From Solidesulfovibrio carbinolicus (GTDB lineage: Bacteria > Desulfobacterota > Desulfovibrionia > Desulfovibrionales > Desulfovibrionaceae): a stretch of 64,000 nt of DNA. A program made the position numbers and the translations under genes. How positions within the stretch are numbered: position 1 is the stretch's first letter; every line of letters begins with the position of its first letter. The notes below the pieces were generated by a model. The model made no database searches and was not told the DNA's origin. It saw only the letters and a program-made list of their open reading frames with translations. The stretch lies in contig NZ_CP026538.1 of assembly GCF_004135975.1 (NCBI RefSeq), forward strand, positions 806,001 through 870,000. The letters run 5' to 3'. Shown piece by piece: positions 34,606 through 43,748 of this stretch.

Positions 34606-36798
34606 CTATTCATCCAGCTCCAGCGGCACGGTCAGGTAGACGTCGGTGCCCTGGCCGGGGCGGCTGTCCATGCAGATGCCGCCGCCCATGAGGCCGACCA
34701 GCCGGCGGGCGATGGCCAGCCCCAGTCCCAGGCCGCCGAAACGGCGCGAGGCCGAGGCATCCTCCTGGGTAAACGGTTCGAAAATATACTCCAGCTTGGC
34801 GTCGGTCACGCCCATGCCCGTGTCCGAGACCATGGCCAAAAGCCCCCAACGCTCGCCGTCCGGCCCGGACGTCAGCCGGCCGCCCAAAAACAGCCGGGCC
34901 TCGCCGCCCATGGTGAAGCGCACGGCATTGCTCATGAGATTGGCCAGGGCCTGGGTGAGGCGCGCCGCGTCGCCGATAAGCGTCGCCGGCAGGTCGGGCG
35001 AGATGTCGACCGCCAGGGTGACGCCCTTGGCCTTGGCCACGTCGGTGAACCGCCCGGCCACCTCCATGGCGACCAGCCCCGGAGAAAACGGCTGGCGGCG
35101 CAGCACCACCCGGTTGGCTTCCAGGCTGGCGTAGTCGAGCATGGCGGCGATGACCTCAAGCATGGTCTGGCCGGACTTGACGGCCTGGACCAGCCCAGCC
35201 TGGGTCGGGGCGGGCAGTTCGCAGCCCTGGGCGTGTTCGAGCATCCCGAGCATGATGTTCAGCGGGGTCCGCAGCTCGTGGGACAGCACGGCTAAAAATT
35301 CGGTCTTGGCCCGGCTGACGGCCTCGGCGGCCTTGCGGGCCCGGGTCAGATCATCGGCCCGCTTGCGCTCGGTGACGTCCATGGCCAGGCAGACCACGCC
35401 TTCCTCGCCGGCCTCCTGGCCGCGCAAGAGCGCCAGGGACACCAGCACCGAAAGCGTGCGGCCGTCCTTGCCGCACAGGGTTTTTTCCAGGCCCGTCATG
35501 CCGCCGGAGGCCAGCAGCTCCGTCACCGGGGCCGTGGTCAGGAAGGTGCCCAAGGGGTCGCCAGGGGGGAAAAGACTGGTGGCCGGCCGGCCGACGAGTT
35601 CCTCCGGGGCGTAGCCGAGCATGTCGCTGCCGGCCCGGTTGCACAGGCGCACGCGGCCTTCCCGGTCAATGACCCACAGGGCCTCGTTGACGTGGGACAG
35701 GATGCGTTCCAGGGACTGCTTGGCCTGGGCCAGGCCTTCCCGGGAAGCGATCAACCCCTCGGCCATGGCGTTAAAGGCTACAGCCAGTTCTCGGGTTTCG
35801 GCCGGGCCGGCCACCGGGGCGCGCACCGACAGGTTGCCGTGGGCAATGGCCCGCGCGGCCTGCCCCAGCCGGGCCAGGGGCCGGGTCAGGCCGCGCGTCC
35901 ACCAATACGAGGCCAGAAAGGCCAGGAACGCCGACGCGGCCGCCACGGCGGCGGTCCACAGGCCCAGTTCGGTCGTCGTTTCGTCCACTATCCGGTGCAG
36001 GGGTGCGGCCACCACCACCGACAGTCCATGCAGCCCCACCGAGGCCGTGCCGAGGATGTTCGGCTGCCCGGCGAAGTCGCCGGTTGCGGCCCGCTCCCCG
36101 CCCAGAACCAGCAGCTTGGCCACGGTCTCGGGCAGGGGTGTCCGGCTCAGTGCGCCGTCCTCGCCATCGGACGGCAGAAGCAGGCCGCCGTCGTGGGCCA
36201 GTCCGGCCACGCCGCCATGTTCCAGGTGCAAGGATCGGAGCGGGGCGGTGAGTTCGGACAGGGGAAGCGTGACCAGGAAGACGCCAAGGGGAACGCCAAA
36301 CGCATCAAGGCGGGCTTGGGCAAGGGCCAGCCAGGCATCCCGGCCGTCGGCGGACAGTCGCAGGGCCGTGACTACCGTGCCGGGAGCGGCCATGGCGTCG
36401 GCCGCCAGGGCCGTGTCGCCGGCCGGCGACAGCGCGTCGGTAAAGCCCGTGCGGGTGGCGGCATATTCCTGTACGCCGTGGGCATTGATGAAGGCGATGG
36501 TGGCAAAGGCAAAACGGTGCTGGCCGAAAAGCGCCTGCAGGATGTGATAATCGCGCACGGCGGCGAAGCGGTCAAGCTCGCGGGCTCCGGCCAGCAAGCG
36601 CAGCCGGTTTTCCCCCTGGGTGATGGCCAAGGCCGTTTCCCGGGCCAGTCCGGCGGCCACAAGGCGCATCTTTTCTTGTTCTTCCCGTTCCAAAATCGAC
36701 GTGGCCAGATGAAACATGCCGCCACCAAGGAACAAGGTCAAAAGCGCCACCAGGGCCAACTGGCCCATGAGCACCTGTGTCTTGATGGAGCGGATCAT
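34606..36798 (-). CDS. Membrane sensor kinase (Cache-HAMP-PAS-HisKA-HATPase)
   Basis: 730 residues. Membrane helix at 8-30 (MGQLALVALLTLFLGGGMF), a periplasmic double-Cache-like region of about 260 residues, second helix near 285-305 (AAVAAASAFLAFLASYWW), HAMP (GLTRPLARLGQAARAIAHG), PAS (ILSHVNEALWVIDREGRVRL), HisKA (FLAVLSHELRTPLNIMLGML) and HATPase_c (NLMSNAVRFTMGG, SDTGMGVTDAKL, GGLGLGLAIARRL). No receiver. Its ATG overlaps the stop of the PstS-like gene (TGATG), so a soluble binding protein and the sensor are made together and may form one sensing unit. Confidence 0.9.
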   Translation of the reverse strand: MIRSIKTQVLMGQLALVALLTLFLGGGMFHLATSILEREEQEKMRLVAAGLARETALAITQGENRLRLLAGARELDRFAAVRDYHILQALFGQHRFAFATIAFINAHGVQEYAATRTGFTDALSPAGDTALAADAMAAPGTVVTALRLSADGRDAWLALAQARLDAFGVPLGVFLVTLPLSELTAPLRSLHLEHGGVAGLAHDGGLLLPSDGEDGALSRTPLPETVAKLLVLGGERAATGDFAGQPNILGTASVGLHGLSVVVAAPLHRIVDETTTELGLWTAAVAAASAFLAFLASYWWTRGLTRPLARLGQAARAIAHGNLSVRAPVAGPAETRELAVAFNAMAEGLIASREGLAQAKQSLERILSHVNEALWVIDREGRVRLCNRAGSDMLGYAPEELVGRPATSLFPPGDPLGTFLTTAPVTELLASGGMTGLEKTLCGKDGRTLSVLVSLALLRGQEAGEEGVVCLAMDVTERKRADDLTRARKAAEAVSRAKTEFLAVLSHELRTPLNIMLGMLEHAQGCELPAPTQAGLVQAVKSGQTMLEVIAAMLDYASLEANRVVLRRQPFSPGLVAMEVAGRFTDVAKAKGVTLAVDISPDLPATLIGDAARLTQALANLMSNAVRFTMGGEARLFLGGRLTSGPDGERWGLLAMVSDTGMGVTDAKLEYIFEPFTQEDASASRRFGGLGLGLAIARRLVGLMGGGICMDSRPGQGTDVYLTVPLELDE

Positions 36799-37673
36799 CA
36801 GGGCGCGGCGGGCTTGACGGGGCTGGGCAGGCAGCCCAGGCGGGCCATGAGGGACAGGGCGTCGGGGCCGGACAGGAATTGGAGAAACCGGGCAGCGGCC
36901 GGGGACAGCGGCGGTTTGTAGGCCAGGCCAAAGGGGATGACGAGTCGGTAGCTGCCCCGGCCGACGTTTTCCAGGGTCGGGGCGACGCCGTCCAGGGCCA
37001 AGGGCACGAGGTTGGTGGCGGTCATGGCCGCCAGGGAAAAATAGCCGATGGCTCCGGGATGTCCGGCCACCAGGGCCACGGCCTCGGGTGTGGTGTAGGC
37101 CACGGCCTGGTCGCGGCAGCCGTTGGCCTCGAAACCGGGGATGGCGGCATTTATCAGTTCCCGGGAGGTTTCCGGGGTTTCGCGGCAGACCCGGGCCACG
37201 GGCAAGTCCGGGCCGCCCAGTGCCGACCAGTTCTTGACGTGGCCGGCAAAGATCGCCTGGGCCTGGGCGTTCGTGACGTCCTTGACGCCGGTCACCGAGG
37301 GATGGACGGCGAAGACCACGGGGGGGGCGGCGAAAACGATTTGGGTGAGGCCCGCCGCGATTTCGTCGTCACGCAGCGGCCGGGCCGTGCGGGCCAGTTC
37401 GGCCTTGCCGCCGATAACCAGCCGCAGGCCGGCGGTGGTGCCCACGGAGTCGGGAACCTCCACCGTGATGTCGGGATTGTCGCGCCTGAAGCGCTCGGCC
37501 AAAAGACGCAGCAGGTCCTGGCTGTCGCCCGTGCCCGGGATGGTCAGGACGGTCTCTCCGGCGGCCCCGGCCATCGGCGGGCATAGCCCGGCAAGCCCGC
37601 TAAGGCCGGCCAACGTGGGCAGCACGGCCAGGAACAAGAAACGCGCCAAGCGCGAAAACGGGGCGCAAACCAT
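36798..37673 (-). CDS. PstS-like periplasmic substrate-binding protein coupled to a kinase
   Basis: 291 residues from the ATG at 37673, with GGAGGAG upstream. Signal peptide (FLFLAVLPTLAGLSGLAGL). PBP-like_2 fold of the PstS family: LTIPGTGDSQDLLRLLAERF, VPDSVGTTAGLRLVIGGKAE, NAQAQAIFAGHVKNWSALGG, VCRETPETSRELINAA, ALVAGHPGAIGYFSLAAM. The phosphate-binding loop is not the classic GSG/TGS sequence, so the ligand may differ. No Pst permease is adjacent. Context points to ligand presentation to the downstream kinase rather than uptake. Confidence 0.83.
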   Translation of the reverse strand: MVCAPFSRLARFLFLAVLPTLAGLSGLAGLCPPMAGAAGETVLTIPGTGDSQDLLRLLAERFRRDNPDITVEVPDSVGTTAGLRLVIGGKAELARTARPLRDDEIAAGLTQIVFAAPPVVFAVHPSVTGVKDVTNAQAQAIFAGHVKNWSALGGPDLPVARVCRETPETSRELINAAIPGFEANGCRDQAVAYTTPEAVALVAGHPGAIGYFSLAAMTATNLVPLALDGVAPTLENVGRGSYRLVIPFGLAYKPPLSPAAARFLQFLSGPDALSLMARLGCLPSPVKPAAP

Positions 37674-37685
37674 GGCTCCTCCGGG

Positions 37686-38096
37686 TCAGGCCGGCCTGGA
37701 TCCTTTGTCCAAGGCGGCGTACAGGATCGCCAGCAGCCCCCACAGGGCGGCTGTGGCGGCCAGGGTAAACACGGCCAGGCGCACCCGCGTCGACGTCAGG
37801 CCGGCTAGGGCTTCTCGGTGTCGGGCCGCCACGGCCGAGAGATCGAACCGGGGGCCGAGGCGGGCCGCGAAATCCACGGCCAGGCGCTCGTAGGCCCGGT
37901 CCCAGTCGCCGCCGGCGGCGGCGGGATCGGGCAGAAACGTCTTGTCGGCGGCGTTGACGGTCAATATCGCCAGCCGGTAGCGCTGTTCGGACAGCTTCTC
38001 CGGGGTCGGCCAGTCGGCCCGGGCCGTGGCCAGGGCCACGACGAACCAGCCGGCCCCGGCCAGCAGGAACAGGCGCTTGCGGACAGCCGGACTCAA
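37686..38096 (-). CDS. Hypothetical small membrane protein
   Basis: 136 residues from a TTG at 38096 that overlaps the RNase R stop (TTGA). One hydrophobic helix near residues 8-27 (LFLLAGAGWFVVALATA, possibly an uncleaved signal), a soluble middle of ~75 residues, and a C-terminal membrane helix at about 106-128 (LAVFTLAATAALWGLLAIL). No motif recognised. It lies between rnr and the PstS-like/kinase pair on one strand, so it may belong to that sensory unit as an accessory membrane protein. That is inference. Confidence 0.6.
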   Translation of the reverse strand: MSPAVRKRLFLLAGAGWFVVALATARADWPTPEKLSEQRYRLAILTVNAADKTFLPDPAAAGGDWDRAYERLAVDFAARLGPRFDLSAVAARHREALAGLTSTRVRLAVFTLAATAALWGLLAILYAALDKGSRPA

Positions 38097-40309
38097 CGCC
38101 GCCTCCGCCGTCCCTTGCGCTTGACCGAAGGCACGGCCAGGGGCGCTTCGCCGCCTTCAATGAGCGTCAGATCCACGGCCAGCCGGCCGAGGTCCACGCC
38201 GGAGAGTTCCACCGACACCGGCTGGCCCAGGCGGAAGCGCCGGCCGGTGCGTTCGCCCAGCAGTTCGTGGCGCTCGGCGTTGTGCTGGTAGTAGTCGTCG
38301 GACAGGCTCGACAGGCGCACCATGCCCTCGGCCATGACTTCCTTGAGTTCCACCCAAAAGCCGAAGTCGGCGATGGAGCCGATGACGCCGGTGAATTCCC
38401 GGCCCACCTTGTCGGCCAGAAAGAGCACCGTCACGCGCTTTAAGATCTCGCGCTCGGCCTCCATGGCCACCCGCTCGCGGCGGCTGATGTGCTCGGCCAC
38501 CTTGGGCAGTTTGGAGGCGAGCTTGGCCGGCGCGCCCTTGCCCGAGGCCACGGCCTTGAGCGACCTATGGACGACCAGATCGGCGTAGCGGCGAATGGGT
38601 GAAGTGAAGTGGCAGTAGCAGGTGGAGGCCAGGCCGAAGTGGCCGTCGTTTTTGGGCGAATAGGAAGCCTGCATCATGGTGCGCAGGGCCAGTCGGCTGA
38701 CCAGGAAATCGACGTCGGAGCCCGAGGCGTCGCGCAGCACGGCCGACAGGTCGCCGGCGCCGGGCTTGACCGGCAGCTTGGTGGCCATGTCGGTGGTGGC
38801 CAGGAGCTTGAACAGCGCTTCCAGCTTGGCCGGGTCCGGTTCGGGGTGGACGCGGTAGAGCACAGGCGCTTCGCGTTCGGTGAGGTAGCGGGCCACGGCC
38901 TCGTTGGCCGCGACCATGAATTCCTCGACGAGCTGGTGGCCGAAGTGGTGGGCCTTGGGCCGGATGTCCTCGGCCTCGCCCTGGAGATTGAACAGGATTT
39001 CCGGTTCGGGCAGGTCGAAATCGAGGTTGCCCCGGGCGGCGCGCACCTCGTGGATGGCCCGGGCCAGGACCTCGGCCGTCTCCAGCAGCGGCAGGATCTT
39101 GCCGAGGTTTTTACGCTCGTCCTCGTCGCCCAGAAACAGCGCCCGGTTGACCTGGGAATAGGTGAGCCGGGCCTTGCTTTCGATGACGGCCGGATAGAAG
39201 TCGGTGCGCCCGGGCACGCCCTTGGCCGTGAAATCGATCTCGGCCACCACGGCCAGGCGCGGCACGTGGGGATTTAAGCTGCACAGCCCGTTGGAGATGC
39301 GCTCGGGCAGCATGGGTTCCACGGACTGGGGGAAGTAGTACGAGTTGCCGCGCTCCAGGGCTTCCTTGTCCAGGGCCGAGCCCTCGGGCACGTAGTGGGA
39401 GACGTCGGCGATGGCCACGAACAGCGTGAAGGCCCGGCCGCGCTTTTTGACGTACACGGCGTCGTCGAAGTCCCGGGCCTTGGCTCCGTCGATGGTGACG
39501 AACGGCAGGGCGCGCAGATCCTTGCGCCCCGCGAAGTCGGCCTCGCCGGGCTGTTCGGGCAGGGCCTCGGCCTCGCGCAGCACCTTGGGCGGGAAGGGGC
39601 CGGGGATGTCGTGGTTGAGCTTGACCAGCCGTTCCTGCACGGACACGTCGCCCTGGGCCCCGAGCAGCTCCAGGCCACGGCCGGAGTAGAGCTTGTATTC
39701 GAGCTTTTCGCCGATGTGCACCTGCATGACGTCGTCGGCCATGGGGTCACGGCCGCCGTCTTTCGGCAGGAAGTCCACCATGAAGCTCATGGTGTGGCGG
39801 GGGTCGGTGGGGCGGCACAGGTACAGGTCCGAGGCCATGCGCTTGACCACCCGGCAGGGCAGGGTGACCACGCCGTGTTCGATGACGCGGGCGATGCGGC
39901 CTTCGTGGTTCTTGTCCTTGCGTTCCCGGGTGACGGCGGCCACGACCCGGTCGCCGTGCCAGGCGTCGCCCAGGTCCTTGGGGTGGATGAAGATGTCCTT
40001 GCGCCGTTTGTCCTCGGGCAGGACGTAACCCACGCCCGAACGGCTGATTTCCAGGGTTCCGGTCACCAGGTGCATGCTTTCGACGAGGCCGAAACCCCGG
40101 CGGACGCGTATGATCTTGCCGGCCTCGAGCAGTTCGTCGAGGGCGGCGAGGACATCGTGCATCTTGGCGCGCGGCGCGCCGAGCTGGCGCAGCAAATCCT
40201 TTTCGCCAAGGGGCTTGCCGCTTTCGCGGAAAACCCGGGCCACGGCGGCGGCGTCGATGCCTGTGCCCGGCGCTTTTTTGGCGTCTTTTTTCTTTCTCTT
40301 GGTCGTCAT
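38093..40309 (-). CDS. rnr: Ribonuclease R
   Basis: 738 residues from the ATG at 40309, with GGAGGAA upstream. Processive 3'-5' exoribonuclease that degrades structured RNA. Lys-rich N-terminus, winged-helix region (AVARVFRESGKPLGEKDLLR), cold-shock domains (VGYVLPEDKRRKDIFIHPKD), RNB catalytic domain with the metal-binding acidic cluster in IDGAKARDFDDAVYVKKRG, then RNSYYFP-like GNSYYFPQSVEPMLPERISN and FTSPIRRYADLVVHR, S1 domain (FTGVIGSIADFGFWVEL) and a basic tail ending KRKGRRRRR. Confidence 0.95.
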   Translation of the reverse strand: MTTKRKKKDAKKAPGTGIDAAAVARVFRESGKPLGEKDLLRQLGAPRAKMHDVLAALDELLEAGKIIRVRRGFGLVESMHLVTGTLEISRSGVGYVLPEDKRRKDIFIHPKDLGDAWHGDRVVAAVTRERKDKNHEGRIARVIEHGVVTLPCRVVKRMASDLYLCRPTDPRHTMSFMVDFLPKDGGRDPMADDVMQVHIGEKLEYKLYSGRGLELLGAQGDVSVQERLVKLNHDIPGPFPPKVLREAEALPEQPGEADFAGRKDLRALPFVTIDGAKARDFDDAVYVKKRGRAFTLFVAIADVSHYVPEGSALDKEALERGNSYYFPQSVEPMLPERISNGLCSLNPHVPRLAVVAEIDFTAKGVPGRTDFYPAVIESKARLTYSQVNRALFLGDEDERKNLGKILPLLETAEVLARAIHEVRAARGNLDFDLPEPEILFNLQGEAEDIRPKAHHFGHQLVEEFMVAANEAVARYLTEREAPVLYRVHPEPDPAKLEALFKLLATTDMATKLPVKPGAGDLSAVLRDASGSDVDFLVSRLALRTMMQASYSPKNDGHFGLASTCYCHFTSPIRRYADLVVHRSLKAVASGKGAPAKLASKLPKVAEHISRRERVAMEAEREILKRVTVLFLADKVGREFTGVIGSIADFGFWVELKEVMAEGMVRLSSLSDDYYQHNAERHELLGERTGRRFRLGQPVSVELSGVDLGRLAVDLTLIEGGEAPLAVPSVKRKGRRRRR

Positions 40310-40434
40310 GGTTCCTCCGGCATTGCGCGCTCCCCATGCTGTATATCCCCATGGCCCGGGGCACAAGCATGGCGGGGCGTTGCCGGCGTTTTTCGGTCAT
40401 GCTAGCAGAAGCCAGGACGAACCAAGGAGGCGTC

Positions 40435-40803
40435 ATGGTCCCTTTTGCCTGCCGGTTGTTGGGCGAGATTCGCTATCCCGAGGACTATTCCTTCGAGCGG
40501 GTGGCGGCCATTGAAACGGAAATCGGGGCGGTTTTGGAAGATGCGCTGGCTTCTTTGGGCGTGGCGCGGGTGGAAGTCGCGCCGGGTCCGGAGTCGCTGA
40601 CCTTTGAAGTGGCCTGCGACGCCTGCTCTTCCGAAGAAGGCGCGGCGGTGTGCGAGGCGATCTTGCCCTTGGTCGATGACGGCCCCCTTGGCCGGGTGGT
40701 GGTGATGCGGTCGGCTGACGAGCCGATTACGGTCTACTACTTTTGCGGCGAAAATCTGGACGAGGTGTCGGTGGAGCGGCCGACCTGCTCGGTGGCCGAA
40801 TGA
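40435..40803 (+). CDS. Conserved-looking hypothetical protein
   Basis: 122 residues, acidic, from an ATG preceded by AAGGAGG. No signal or membrane segment. It has two closely spaced cysteines (VACDACSSEEGAAVC) and a third Cys-containing segment VYYFCGENLDE near the C-terminus, ending VERPTCSVAE. The cysteines could bind metal, though spacing is not a standard finger. Lies in its own unit between divergent rnr and convergent YgjP-like gene. Function unknown; coding is supported by the ribosome-binding site and codon use. Confidence 0.65.
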   Translation: MVPFACRLLGEIRYPEDYSFERVAAIETEIGAVLEDALASLGVARVEVAPGPESLTFEVACDACSSEEGAAVCEAILPLVDDGPLGRVVVMRSADEPITVYYFCGENLDEVSVERPTCSVAE

Positions 40804-40807
40804 GCCG

Positions 40808-41644
40808 TCAGTCGGTCGCCCCCAGCCAGCCCGGCAGATAGTGTCGCGCCGAGGCCAGCTTGGCGTCAAGGACCCGGCAGCCCGGGACATGCTCCTCGAC
40901 AAGGGCCCAGAACCGGGCCGAGTGGTTGAGCTCCCTGGTGTGGCACAGCTCGTGGACCAGCACCAGCCGGCACAACTCCCACGGCAGAAACGCCAGCGTA
41001 AAATTGAGGCTGATGCGGCCCCGGGCCGTGCAGCTGCCCCAGCGGGTGCGCTGGGCGCGGATGGTCGCGCCGGCGAAGGGCAGGCCCGTCTCCTGGCTGA
41101 CCCGGGCCAGGGCGTCCTTTAAGAGCATCCCGCCCCGGTCGCGGCAAAACATGGTCAGTACGCCGGCCACGGCGCCCATGTCGTCCACCGCTCCGGTGAC
41201 CAGCAGCGATTCCGGCCCGCGCACCGTCAACAGACAGCCGTCGCGGGCGCGCGCGGCATAGGCCACGTCCCACTGCCGGTCAAAGGCCGTGAGCACGATC
41301 CTCTCCGGCCGCAGGGCGGCCGCTCCCGGCTGCGGGGGCGTCCCCTCGGCGGCCAGCCGGTCCCAGGCGGCGGCGATCCAGGCGCTTCTGGCCCCGACCG
41401 CCTCGGCCAGACGCGAGGGCGGCAGCCCGACCGGCATGGTGATGACCAGCCCCTGGCCGGGGATCAGGCGCAGCACCACGTTTTTGGCCCGGGCGTTTTC
41501 CCGCACCGCCACCGGCATGGGGCGCGGCAGCCGGGCGGCGGCCAGGGCGGCCGCGCCGGCCGCGTCAAAGGGCGGGCGGCGTCTGGCCGGGCAGGCCCGA
41601 ACCGGCCCGGAATGCGGCTTGGGGGTTGTGTTCGCGCGCGTCAA
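40808..41644 (-). CDS. YgjP-like (DUF45, M48-related) metal-dependent hydrolase
   Basis: 278 residues from a TTG at 41644 with AGGAGGG upstream. The zinc site HELCHTRELNH (HExxH plus a third histidine) near residue 229 and the conserved RWGSCTARGRISLNF before it define the YgjP/WrbA-unrelated DUF45 family. The N-terminal half carries the usual beta-rich KNVVLRLIPGQGLVITMP. Members are predicted SprT-like or M48-like peptidases of unknown substrate. Soluble and convergent with the 122-residue hypothetical gene, 4 bases from its stop. Confidence 0.85.
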   Translation of the reverse strand: MTRANTTPKPHSGPVRACPARRRPPFDAAGAAALAAARLPRPMPVAVRENARAKNVVLRLIPGQGLVITMPVGLPPSRLAEAVGARSAWIAAAWDRLAAEGTPPQPGAAALRPERIVLTAFDRQWDVAYAARARDGCLLTVRGPESLLVTGAVDDMGAVAGVLTMFCRDRGGMLLKDALARVSQETGLPFAGATIRAQRTRWGSCTARGRISLNFTLAFLPWELCRLVLVHELCHTRELNHSARFWALVEEHVPGCRVLDAKLASARHYLPGWLGATD

Positions 41645-41715
41645 CGTCTACCCTCCTGCGGGCCGCATAGTCGGCCGCACGGCCGGCCGTCAAGGGTTGG
41701 CCCAAGGAGCTTTTA

Positions 41716-43086
41716 ATGCCTGTCACGCGCCTGCGCCTTGCCGCGTATGCCTTGTTGTTGGCTTTGCTGCTTGCCTTTGGCTGCGCCCCGAAAACGCCCG
41801 TCGCGCCGCCCGTCGCGCCGGCCGTGGTCAAGGGCCAGGGCGAGGTCGAGGACCTGCGCGTCCTGCCCCAGGACTTAAACGCCTACCTCGGCCCCGACGC
41901 CGACAAGCCGCTTTTCTCCCAGGAACAGACCGCCTTGCGCATGGAAGGCTTTCTCCAGGAATGGACCAAGCCCTGGTACCTGACCAAGCCCAGCCCCCAG
42001 CGCAAGGATGTGGAAAAGATCTTCCGCGCTTATGAAAAGCATCCCGGCTTCGGCCCCCGGGGCGCGCGCCACGAACCGGGTTCGGCCGGGGCGCTCCTGG
42101 CCGCCGCCGGCCTGGGCAACTTCCCCAACAACGTGCGCAAGGCCATCACGGTCAAAAACACCAACCAGCGCGGGATGCCGACCAACGAGCCGCGCTTTCT
42201 CGACCCAAGCAAGCCCGGCGAAGGCTATCCCTTCGACTATCTGCAACATACCTCCCTGCCGCCGGGAACGCCCCTTTACGTCATCCACGCCAGCCGCGAC
42301 GGCTCCTGGGTCTATACCGAATCGGCCCTGACCCACGGCTGGATGCCGGCGGCGGACATGGCCTACGTGGACGACGCCGTCATGCGGGCCTTTACCACGC
42401 CGCGTCTGGCCGCCGTCATTCGCGACAACGTCATGGTCGCCGAGATCGGCCAGGGCGTGGACATCGGCGCGGTCTTTCCCCTGGCCGGGCCTCCCGGGTC
42501 CGGGGGCGTCACGGTGCTCGTGCCGGTGCGCGGCGCGTCGGGCCTGGCCGAGCTCAAACAGGTTCGCCTGCCGGCCGGTACGGCCGTGCCCATGCCCATG
42601 GTCATGACCCCGCGCAACGTGGCCAGCGTCGGCAACCAGATGATGCGCCAGCCCTACGGCTGGGGCGGCCTGGACGACCGGCGCGACTGTTCGGCCCTCA
42701 CCCACGACCTGTTTACGCCCTTTGGCATCTACCTGCCCCGCAACTCGGCCAGCCAGGCCGCTTATGGCGGTTCGGTGCCCCTTGGCGACCTGCCCGGCGA
42801 CCAGAAAGAGGCGGCCATCATCCACCAGGGCATTCCGTTTGCCACCCTGGCCTACATGCCCGGCCACATCCTGGTCTATGTCGGCCAGTACAAGGGCCAT
42901 CCGGTGATGTTCCACAACATGTGGGGTTTTCGGACTTTTGGCGAGAACGGCCGCGACGGCCGGCTGGTGGTGGGCCGGGCGGTGGTGACCACGCTGCGGG
43001 CCGGCGAGGAAGTGCCGGCCGTGGGGCCCAGCCATATTCTGCTCAACAAGGTGCGCTCCCTTTCCATCCTGAGCCGCCCCTACTGA
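41716..43086 (+). CDS. NlpC/P60 peptidoglycan-hydrolase lipoprotein with SH3b domains
   Basis: 456 residues from the ATG at 41716, with AAGGAG upstream. Lipoprotein signal LLLALLLAFGCAPK. After a Pro-rich linker come the family's N-terminal helical domain and two SH3b-type barrels (TPLYVIHASRDGSWVYTES; AVIRDNVMVAEIGQGVDIG), then the NlpC/P60 domain with catalytic cysteine about residue 325 in GWGGLDDRRDCSALTHDLF and histidine in MPGHILVYVGQY. The same architecture is known from a structurally solved D. vulgaris endopeptidase. It would cut the gamma-D-Glu-diamino acid bond of muropeptides in the periplasm. Confidence 0.93.
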   Translation: MPVTRLRLAAYALLLALLLAFGCAPKTPVAPPVAPAVVKGQGEVEDLRVLPQDLNAYLGPDADKPLFSQEQTALRMEGFLQEWTKPWYLTKPSPQRKDVEKIFRAYEKHPGFGPRGARHEPGSAGALLAAAGLGNFPNNVRKAITVKNTNQRGMPTNEPRFLDPSKPGEGYPFDYLQHTSLPPGTPLYVIHASRDGSWVYTESALTHGWMPAADMAYVDDAVMRAFTTPRLAAVIRDNVMVAEIGQGVDIGAVFPLAGPPGSGGVTVLVPVRGASGLAELKQVRLPAGTAVPMPMVMTPRNVASVGNQMMRQPYGWGGLDDRRDCSALTHDLFTPFGIYLPRNSASQAAYGGSVPLGDLPGDQKEAAIIHQGIPFATLAYMPGHILVYVGQYKGHPVMFHNMWGFRTFGENGRDGRLVVGRAVVTTLRAGEEVPAVGPSHILLNKVRSLSILSRPY

Positions 43087-43106
43087 TAGCGCCCGCGGAG
43101 GACGTG

Positions 43107-43544
43107 ATGGGTAATCTATTCGCCTGGATAAGCCTGTGTTTCTGCGGCGGCGTGTTCGGCGCGCTGGCCAACAGCGTGCTGGTGTGGATGGCCGGGGCTT
43201 ACGGCTGGACAGCGGCCATGGGGGTGGCCATCGCCCCGGAGTGGACCTTGCCGTGGCTGTATCAGCGCCTTGTCTGGGGCGGGCTGTGGGGGCTGGTCTT
43301 TGCGCCGCGCTTCATGCCCAATTCCTGCTTGTGGCGCGGGCTTCTGGTGAGCATTGGGCCGACCTTGGCCCAGTTGCTGATCGTGTTCCCCAACCAGCTC
43401 GGCAAGGGCTACTGGGGGCTGGAGCTTGGCAACCTGACGCCGCTTGTGGTGGTGGTCGCCAACGCGGTCTGGGGATGGGCGGCGGCCGCCTGGATCATGG
43501 GCGGCGACGACAACCGGCACGGCTACGGCCGGCGGCTGCGGTAG
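43107..43544 (+). CDS. Hypothetical integral membrane protein
   Basis: 145 residues from the ATG at 43107, with GGAGG upstream, 20 bases after the NlpC/P60 gene. Four hydrophobic segments: WISLCFCGGVFGALANSVLV, a second around YQRLVWGGLWGLVFA, LLVSIGPTLAQLLIV, and LVVVVANAVWGWAAAAWI. A conserved-looking loop contains PNQLGKGYWGLELG. Resembles small uncharacterised inner-membrane proteins of sulfate reducers. No function assigned. Confidence 0.75.
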   Translation: MGNLFAWISLCFCGGVFGALANSVLVWMAGAYGWTAAMGVAIAPEWTLPWLYQRLVWGGLWGLVFAPRFMPNSCLWRGLLVSIGPTLAQLLIVFPNQLGKGYWGLELGNLTPLVVVVANAVWGWAAAAWIMGGDDNRHGYGRRLR

Positions 43545-43748
43545 TGACGCGCTCGTTCATGAAGGCGAGGGATCTTTCGAAGAACAAGTACTGGTTTTGC
43601 GTTGTTGTTCGCGAAACGCCACATGTTTCTTTCGTGGTCGCGACAGCAGGACGGCGGATATGGGGCCGCCGCGCTTGAAGAGGTTTGACATCAGCGTCGG
43701 CGCGCAGCATATTCTCCCGAGAACCCCACGCGGCTTACGGAGGATGTC

